A stretch of 18,446 nt of DNA. It comes from JBDLSY01 sp041170585. Its GTDB lineage: Bacteria; Pseudomonadota; Gammaproteobacteria; Burkholderiales; Burkholderiaceae_C. Below the pieces are notes generated by a model. It made no database searches and was not told where the DNA came from. It saw only the letters and a list, made by a program, of their open reading frames with translations. The stretch spans positions 1 to 18,446 of the forward strand of contig JBEDNN010000022.1 of the NCBI GenBank assembly GCA_041170585.1. The letters are read 5' to 3'. Position 1 is the stretch's first letter, and every line of letters starts with the position of its first letter. Shown piece after piece: positions 12,842 to 18,446 of this stretch. Position numbers and translations under genes: made by a program.

Positions 12842-15466
12842 TTATACCCCTAAAGTACGCGTTTGCTGATTCAAAGTACCCGAACGCTGCCGTGCTTCCA
12901 ACGCAAAGTAACCTAGTATATTGGCTGATATACCCAGCAATATACCCGTACCAATAGGCCAAAACCCAATATTAATCGGTAAATTTAAGACCCACTCGGC
13001 TAAAGCCTGTACCAAAGCATAACTGCCTATACCTGCTATAAAGCCTGCTATGCCTCCCACTAAAGCTTGCTCTAATAATTGTGCAGCTCTGACTTGTGCA
13101 GCACTTGCACCCAGTACACGCAATAATACAGTCTCTTTTTGTCGTGCCAAACGGCTAGCATAAGCAATAATACTCACCACAACGATACCTGCTATCCCAC
13201 TTAAAGTGAGTAATAACGTCAAAGCACGTGCCACTTTATTGAGTACACCAGTCGCTTGTGCTGATATAGCCCCCACATCTAATACCGTTAAATTTAAAAA
13301 AGTACGTACCATACTTAAAATACTATCACCTAAATTAGCAGGTACAAACACTGCTGAAATGTACGTTTGCGGTAAATCACTGGCGGGTGTCGGTGTACTA
13401 TTTGGTGATGCAATGGCAAAAAAATTAACATTTAAACTCTCCCAACGCAACTTACGTACTGATGTCAAAGTATAAGTAATATTTTGTCCTGCTACGTCAA
13501 AGGTTAGTACATCACCCAACTTTAAATTTAAGGATTTTAAAATACCTTCTTCCATAGATATTTGATTAGTCAGTGTACGGCTATTATTAAACTGCTGGGT
13601 TATATCGCCATGCCAACGCCCTGCTAAAACAGTATTACCTTTCGGTAATTGCGTAGTATAAGACATATTAAACTCGCGGTTTAATAAATTTTTAGCCCGC
13701 TGGTCAGTATACTGTTCAGCATTGATAGGCTGCTTATTAATATTTATTAACCTTGCCCTTATCATAGGTTGCAAACGGACATCAGCAATGCCTAAATCTA
13801 GTAAATATTTTTTAACAGCATCGGCTTGATCAGGTTGAATATTTAATATAAAGTGATTGGGTGCATTGGCTGGCAATACATTTTGCCAAGCAGATAAGAC
13901 GTCGCGTTGTAAACTGGTGAGCATTAATAAACCCAGCAAAGCTAGAGTTAAGCTAGTTGCTTGTACTAAAGTTAAAGTTTGATTGCGTAATATCCCACGC
14001 GATGCCATACGTATTGTCCATATTGCGTGTTTTCGTCCAAAATTTACAGCTAGTTTTATTAGACTATAAACAAATATTAATAAAATAGTGATGACTGATA
14101 ATAAACCTATCAGTACCAATAAACCTTGCTTTATATCGCCTGCTACCCACATTAAAATCATTGATATTCCGACTAAAGCCACTAAATAAGGTATTAGTTT
14201 AGTTAATTTATTTAATACTTTATTTAATATGCTTTTGATAATACTCTGATTAATCGTATTATTAGTCGTATTATTAATCGTATTAGTCGTACTATTAGTG
14301 CTTGTTGCCGTAGATTGCTCACGTAAAATTTGAATAGGTCGGGTATTTAATAAGCGATTAACGGGTATCCATACGCAACTCAATAATAATATTATTAACA
14401 AACACAGTGCTTGCAAATAAGGTAAATAGCCTGCTGTAGGTAAAATTAAACCCCGTGCCATCAATAGGTAATACGCTAAAACACGGTGTAAAGCATAGCC
14501 TAATACATAGCCTAAACATAAACCTAATACACTGATTGCTGCTACCTGTCCTAATAACCGCCAAGCGGCATGGTAACGCGAAGCCCCCAAAGTACGCAGT
14601 AAAGCAACTGTTTTAGCTTGCTCTTGACTCCAAATATGTGCCACTAAACTTAAACCACAGGCCGCAATTAAAGTAGTTAAAATAGCGATTAAGCCTAATA
14701 ACCGACTGGCACGGTCTAAAGTAGTCCGCATTTCTGGGCGACCCTCATCTAAAGTTTCTAAGCGAAGCCCTAATACAGGGTTAAGTATTAACCACTGTTT
14801 AAATTGTGCTTGTGCTGATAGGCTGCCCGTCATTTGCCAACGGTAATTAACTCGGCTACCCACCCCTAATAATTTAGTTTTAACTAAATCTGCTTGTGCA
14901 AATAAAACTCTTGGTGCAACATTAATAAACTGCACACCACGGTCTGGCTCATTGTCAATCACGGCGGCGATGATAAACTGTTGCTCGCCTAATTGCAGTT
15001 TATCTCCTAAAACAAGGTTTAAACGCGTTAATAAATCTGCATCAACCCATACTTGACCGATTTTAGGGCTATTATTTTGTACGGCTAATACTTTTGATAA
15101 ACTGACTTTACCGCGTAAGGGATAGGAAGCATCAACTGCTTTAGCCGATACCAAAGTTTGCTGTGGATTCACAGTACTTAATGACAATGCAACACTATTA
15201 AATAAAGTTGTTTTAGCAACAGTTAAACCTAAAGATTGTGCAGTACGTAATACAGTTAAACTAGGTTCGCGGTCAGCACTCACAACAATATCGCCTCCAA
15301 GCAGTGCGGCAGCTTCTTGATTAAATAACTGTTGGTATTGATCGGCTGTCAATAAAACCGATAGTTGTGCAGCAATCGCTAAAGCTTGTGCTAACAACAT
15401 CAAACGTAATGGAACAGTGCGTAAGGCCTGAACCGCTAAACGGTATAAAAAAATAAACTGATACAT
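12842..15466 (-). CDS. YbbP-type FtsX-family ABC transporter permease
   Basis: 874 aa (E. coli YbbP 804). Order: one N-terminal membrane segment (about 17-37), a large periplasmic MacB-like domain (about 40-250), FtsX block 1 with VALLRTLGAS (about 256-335), further membrane segments (about 340-380, 425-470), a second segment and periplasmic domain (about 495-730), and FtsX block 2 with VLLRVLGAS (about 745-865). Such proteins work with a MacB/LolD-type ATPase (YbbA) and are thought to move lipophilic substrates or remodel the envelope. No ATPase of that type is adjacent, so the partner is elsewhere or lost. An Asn/Thr-rich insert (about 387-410) is encoded by a 12-bp repeat. AAGG sits 10 nt before the ATG. 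Confidence 0.82.
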   Translation of the reverse strand: MYQFIFLYRLAVQALRTVPLRLMLLAQALAIAAQLSVLLTADQYQQLFNQEAAALLGGDIVVSADREPSLTVLRTAQSLGLTVAKTTLFNSVALSLSTVNPQQTLVSAKAVDASYPLRGKVSLSKVLAVQNNSPKIGQVWVDADLLTRLNLVLGDKLQLGEQQFIIAAVIDNEPDRGVQFINVAPRVLFAQADLVKTKLLGVGSRVNYRWQMTGSLSAQAQFKQWLILNPVLGLRLETLDEGRPEMRTTLDRASRLLGLIAILTTLIAACGLSLVAHIWSQEQAKTVALLRTLGASRYHAAWRLLGQVAAISVLGLCLGYVLGYALHRVLAYYLLMARGLILPTAGYLPYLQALCLLIILLLSCVWIPVNRLLNTRPIQILREQSTATSTNSTTNTINNTTNNTINQSIIKSILNKVLNKLTKLIPYLVALVGISMILMWVAGDIKQGLLVLIGLLSVITILLIFVYSLIKLAVNFGRKHAIWTIRMASRGILRNQTLTLVQATSLTLALLGLLMLTSLQRDVLSAWQNVLPANAPNHFILNIQPDQADAVKKYLLDLGIADVRLQPMIRARLININKQPINAEQYTDQRAKNLLNREFNMSYTTQLPKGNTVLAGRWHGDITQQFNNSRTLTNQISMEEGILKSLNLKLGDVLTFDVAGQNITYTLTSVRKLRWESLNVNFFAIASPNSTPTPASDLPQTYISAVFVPANLGDSILSMVRTFLNLTVLDVGAISAQATGVLNKVARALTLLLTLSGIAGIVVVSIIAYASRLARQKETVLLRVLGASAAQVRAAQLLEQALVGGIAGFIAGIGSYALVQALAEWVLNLPINIGFWPIGTGILLGISANILGYFALEARQRSGTLNQQTRTLGV
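14250..14299. repeat. 12/9-bp tandem repeat inside the permease gene
   Basis: Consecutive units CGTATTATTAGT, CGTATTATTAAT, CGTATTAGT, CGTACTATTAGT (14255-14299), preceded by a partial unit. All lengths are multiples of three. On the minus strand they encode the Asn/Thr/Ile-rich linker after the first permease half. Confidence 0.8.
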
Positions 15467-15512
15467 ACAACGACAACCTTACAAATTAAATGCGTATTTA
15501 AAACCAACACTT

Positions 15513-15526
15513 ATTTTACGTAAAAT
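15513..15526. promoter_or_regulatory. Perfect 14-bp palindrome upstream of the permease gene
   Basis: ATTTTACGTAAAAT is its own reverse complement. It lies 47-60 bp before the permease ATG in the divergent spacer. A related sequence TTTGACGTAAAATTT occurs at 15666-15680, close before the ATPase gene. A transcription-factor operator is possible; no regulator can be named. Confidence 0.35.
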
Positions 15527-15706
15527 CTATAGTTTATAACGTTTTAATCAGTACAAATTGTTATGTAAATGTGTAAATGTATACGCATTCGTGTAGTTAA
15601 TGACCTCACAAAATAAAAGCCATTAAATGACTTTAAAACAATAGTTAATCTATTTTTTAACCACTTTTGACGTAAAATTTAAATAACAAATAAAAAAGGG
15701 GATTAT

Positions 15707-16855
15707 ATGTTACTTGAATTTGGATTTAAAAATTTCTTTTCTTTTAAAGAAGGTGCAATTATTTCATATAAATTAGATGATAACTGCCCTAAAAGTATCT
15801 CTAATGGAAAAGATTTTTCAACCGCTTTGGTGGTGAAGGGTGCGAATGCTTCAGGTAAAACCAATGTTTTAAAAGCTTTATTTTTCTTTAGCCATTTTAT
15901 AGCACACTCTTTTAAAAGTGATCCTAATTCAGAAATCCCTGTGGTTAGCCATTTTAATAACCCTAAACCATCAGAGTTTTATGTTGAATTTAAAATAGAG
16001 GATACAACTTATTTTTATGAATTGGTCTGTGATAAGTATCAAGTATTTAGCGAAAAACTATTTGAAAAAAATAAGCGTAAAACCCCATTGATTAAACGCA
16101 CTAACAACAATTTAGTTCACATTCATAAGCGCGAATCACTCAAAAATTTAAGCAGTATTAAAGTGATTAGACCTAATACGTCCATTATCTCTACAGCACA
16201 TCAATACGGCTTTAAAGATTTGTCCATTTTTTATAATTTTTTTATAAATATAGATTCTAACGTTATACATTATGGATTAGATATTAATCGTACTGATATT
16301 AGAACAATATCTGAAATATTAAGTGAAAAGCCAGCTACATTAAAATATATATCCAATTTTATTGCTAGTTGTGGTACAGGCGTTTCAGACATAATGATTA
16401 AACACATAATAGATCAAGATAATAAAAAATATTACTTTCCGTTATTTATTTATAATTACAACAATAAAGAAATAACTATTACAGAAAGTTTTGAATCGCA
16501 AGGGACTAAATGGCTTTACCAATATTTACCTTTGTATTTTTCAGTGTTAGAACACGGCGGTGTTTTAATTCTTGATGAGTTTGATGTCCACTTGCACCCA
16601 CATATACTGCCTAAATTAATAGATTTGTTTATTAATCCTGAACACAATCCAAAAAATGCACAGTTATTAATCTCTACTCATGACGATGGCGTATTAAATA
16701 TATTGGGTAAATACCGTTCTATATTGGTGGCTAAGGAAGAAAACGAAAGCTTTGCCTATCGTTTAGACGAGTTGCCTAGTGATGTAGTTAGAAACGACCG
16801 CTCCCTTGTCTCTGCTTATAATCAAGGTAATTTGGGGGGAGTGCCTAAATTATGA
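15707..16855 (+). CDS. AAA15/COG1106-type ABC-like ATPase, probable defence protein
   Basis: 382-aa soluble ATPase. It opens like SMC/RecF-type ATPases (MLLEFGFKNFFSFKEGAIIS). Walker A GANASGKT is at 45-52, a signature-like ESQGTKWL precedes the Walker B region, Walker B VLILDEFD has Asp290-Glu291, and an H-loop-like STHDDGVL has His325. The family (RloA/AbiLi-like, also the ATPase of PARIS) usually pairs with a nuclease or toxin gene in abortive-infection systems. The next gene overlaps by 4 bp and is nuclease-like, which supports that reading. A ribosome site AAGGGGA (15696-15702) precedes the ATG. The base composition is more AT-rich than the isc genes. The target it senses is unknown. Confidence 0.8.
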   Translation: MLLEFGFKNFFSFKEGAIISYKLDDNCPKSISNGKDFSTALVVKGANASGKTNVLKALFFFSHFIAHSFKSDPNSEIPVVSHFNNPKPSEFYVEFKIEDTTYFYELVCDKYQVFSEKLFEKNKRKTPLIKRTNNNLVHIHKRESLKNLSSIKVIRPNTSIISTAHQYGFKDLSIFYNFFINIDSNVIHYGLDINRTDIRTISEILSEKPATLKYISNFIASCGTGVSDIMIKHIIDQDNKKYYFPLFIYNYNNKEITITESFESQGTKWLYQYLPLYFSVLEHGGVLILDEFDVHLHPHILPKLIDLFINPEHNPKNAQLLISTHDDGVLNILGKYRSILVAKEENESFAYRLDELPSDVVRNDRSLVSAYNQGNLGGVPKL

Positions 16856-17460
16856 CTAATAATAAATATACAAACGATAAAAAAGACAAGCTTATAGCCA
16901 GTATTTCAAATCAAACAGTACACAATGAACTATTTGACTTAAGACTATTCATAGAAAAACTTGCTATAGATACAGAGGCTATTAAAAAAGAGAATGCTGA
17001 TGGTTTTGCTGAATTACGTGAATCACAAAAAAAACTTGATACAAGATTAGGCAATCTTGCTAATAATCAAGGTTCAATTGCTGAAGAATTTTTTTACAAT
17101 ACCCTTAAACACAAGCCTGCTTTAGGCGATATTCACTTTGACTATTTGATGCCAAATTTAATTGCGGGACGCAAAGGCAAGCAAAGTGAATATGACATTG
17201 TGATGGTCAATGGTACTAGTGTGGGCATTGTAGAAGTTAAATACAAAGCCCATATTAACGACCTTGAGAAAGTACATACCAAAATTAAACGGTTTAAGTG
17301 TGATTGTCCTGAATTTAAGGACCATACTATTTATGGTGGAATTGCTGCTTTAAGCGTACCATCTGATGTTATCAAGGCGGCTGAAGCACAAGGTTTATTT
17401 GTGTTGCAGCAAAAAGGCGAACATTTACTTGTACAAACTGAAGGTATGAAAGCGTTTTAA
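16852..17460 (+). CDS. Coiled-coil plus PD-(D/E)XK nuclease-like protein, partner of the ATPase
   Basis: 202 aa. Residues 1-27 are polar. Residues 28-72 form a predicted coiled coil (LRLFIEKLAIDTEAIKKENA, ELRESQKKLDTRLGNL). The C-terminal half has a PD-(D/E)XK pattern: helix with Glu78/Glu79 (GSIAEEFFYNTL), then Asp115 (SEYDIVMVNG), then Glu128-X-Lys130 (VGIVEVKYKAH), then a helix and the IYGGIAAL strand. This is the layout of an intact nuclease core. It resembles uncharacterised coiled-coil nuclease-fold proteins (DUF3782-like), but I cannot confirm the family. Its ATG overlaps the ATPase stop (ATGA, 16852-16855), with GGGGGAG upstream as ribosome site. DNA cleavage gated by the ATPase is inferred from gene coupling. 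Confidence 0.7.
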   Translation: MTNNKYTNDKKDKLIASISNQTVHNELFDLRLFIEKLAIDTEAIKKENADGFAELRESQKKLDTRLGNLANNQGSIAEEFFYNTLKHKPALGDIHFDYLMPNLIAGRKGKQSEYDIVMVNGTSVGIVEVKYKAHINDLEKVHTKIKRFKCDCPEFKDHTIYGGIAALSVPSDVIKAAEAQGLFVLQQKGEHLLVQTEGMKAF

Positions 17461-17493
17461 GATTTTTTATCGCATATTATTCTATCTACAACA

Positions 17494-18446
17494 ATGACCC
17501 TCACCCTTGCTCTACAAACTTGCCACAGCGAAGAAGATGTTAAAGACGCTTATATTAAAGCTTTAGGCCTAACCGCTTTATCCAAAGGTTTAATTGATAT
17601 TCGTACCGACGAGATTTGGTTTGAAGCCAAAGAAAGTCCTACCCCGCCCGCATTAATGTTTGCACAGCTATTATTTTATGTGCGTGATGCCCATAAAAGA
17701 GGCGAAGATATTCCACCGTTTTTAGCCGTCATTGACCGTGAAAAAGCCGCGTTGATGCCCACTAAACACGCGCTAATCTTATTGTCTGATGACAGTATCA
17801 AATGGCCAAAGTCCGCTTCACAAGTAACTAAGACCATTGCCAGCCAAATTGCCCCTTATATTGAAGCACATTTTGTGGTTTATAGCATTGCCACTGATGA
17901 AATTGAGTTTATTGCTGCGGTTAAAACAGCTATTAAAAGTGGGGCATTCGTTCGCACGTTTATTACGCCTGATAACTTAAAACAAGTCTTTGATAAATGG
18001 GTTGATATGGTGGGGCGAGAAGTTATCGGTTTGTCTGAAGTCAATTATGCGTTGGTATTTTTTGCCGATATTATGCACGATGGCAATTGCAAAGTGATGA
18101 CAGATTTAAGTGCAAGTTTGGCGTATGAAGACGGTAAACCTTTATTTATGCTGCACGACAAGCCCATGAGGTTATCTAGTAGCGAAGGTTATCGGCGGTT
18201 TTGGGCGATGTATCACCGCCCGCCTGAAGTTGAACACCGCGAATATTTACTAGCACGACGCGACAGTTTGTTGCCGCTTGATGAACGCAATTTTAAGGGG
18301 GCGTATTACACGCCGCTTAAAGTTGTAGACAAAGCTTATGATTTATTAGCCCAAACGTTAGGTAAAAATTGGCAGCAAAAATATATTGTGTGGGATATGT
18401 GTTGCGGCGTGGGCAACCTTGAAGTCAAACACAGCAACCATAACAA
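17494..18446 (+). CDS. Type IIG-like restriction-modification enzyme (N-terminal part; runs off the window)
   Basis: Open from ATG 17494 through the last base, 317 codons. The N-terminus has a nuclease-like pattern: helix HSEEDVKDAYIKALGL, then Asp35 and Glu44-Ala-Lys46 (LIDIRTDEIWFEAKE), fitting a PD-(D/E)XK core. Near the right edge come the two leading motifs of an N6-adenine methylase: motif X GAYYTPL (269-275) and motif I DMCCGVGNLE (301-310). The NPPY motif and any target-recognition domain lie beyond the window. Nuclease and methylase in one chain indicate a type IIG enzyme that cuts and methylates the same site. The gene follows the nuclease-like gene by 33 bp on the same strand. Its codon use is richer in G/C third positions than its neighbours, suggesting separate acquisition. 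Recognition sequence unknown. Confidence 0.75.
   Translation, partial: MTLTLALQTCHSEEDVKDAYIKALGLTALSKGLIDIRTDEIWFEAKESPTPPALMFAQLLFYVRDAHKRGEDIPPFLAVIDREKAALMPTKHALILLSDDSIKWPKSASQVTKTIASQIAPYIEAHFVVYSIATDEIEFIAAVKTAIKSGAFVRTFITPDNLKQVFDKWVDMVGREVIGLSEVNYALVFFADIMHDGNCKVMTDLSASLAYEDGKPLFMLHDKPMRLSSSEGYRRFWAMYHRPPEVEHREYLLARRDSLLPLDERNFKGAYYTPLKVVDKAYDLLAQTLGKNWQQKYIVWDMCCGVGNLEVKHSNHN

Noticed and set aside
13206..13475. Plus-strand ORF of 89 codons inside the permease gene
   Set aside because: It is opposite a continuous permease reading frame, with no motif or start signal.
15650..15700. Promoter TTGACG (15667-15672) for the ATPase gene
   Set aside because: No acceptable -10 sequence lies 16-18 bp downstream, so it was not listed as a promoter.

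Overview
The window looks like chromosomal DNA of an AT-rich Gram-negative proteobacterium, most likely a gammaproteobacterium. The grounds are a housekeeping iscRSUA-hscBA cluster, lipid A Kdo transferases (GT30), encoded CCA ends on the tRNAs and an Alx/TerC homologue. Genus cannot be read from the sequence. Intergenic DNA is very AT-rich and full of short tandem repeats.

Layout. 1-327 is the 3' end of a surface or secreted protein with Ig/HYR-like repeats. 418-3158 (minus) holds two overlapping, divergent WaaA-type glycosyltransferase genes. 3264-3552 (minus) is a tRNA-Pro/Arg/His cluster with a clear sigma70-type promoter. 3727-4761 (minus) is an EI24/CysZ-like membrane protein. 5074-5772 is pth. 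5995-11291 is the Fe-S assembly locus iscR-iscS-iscU-iscA-hscB-hscA. A good match to an IscR type 1 operator lies over the promoter in front of iscR, implying feedback control by the Fe-S status of IscR. No fdx or iscX follows hscA. 11671-12639 is an Alx/TerC membrane protein. 12842-15466 (minus) is a large YbbP-type FtsX-family permease without its usual ATPase next to it.

The right end (15707 to the window edge) is a probable defence island. An ABC/AAA15-type ATPase overlaps by 4 bp a coiled-coil plus PD-(D/E)XK nuclease-like protein. They are followed 33 bp later by a truncated gene for a restriction-methylase fusion: a nuclease-like N-terminus, then methylase motifs X and I. I infer that the first two form a two-gene ATPase-nuclease defence unit beside a type IIG-like restriction system.

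Two near-identical 109-bp elements (4905-5013 and 11460-11568) have 13-bp terminal inverted repeats, and each is flanked by its own perfect 8-bp direct repeat. They are non-autonomous MITE-type transposons, one upstream of pth and one upstream of the alx-like gene. Several unrelated short tandem repeats (7, 9, 10-11, 12, 13, 16 and 18 bp units) sit in spacers, and also in frame inside coding regions. They are potential copy-number-variable sites.
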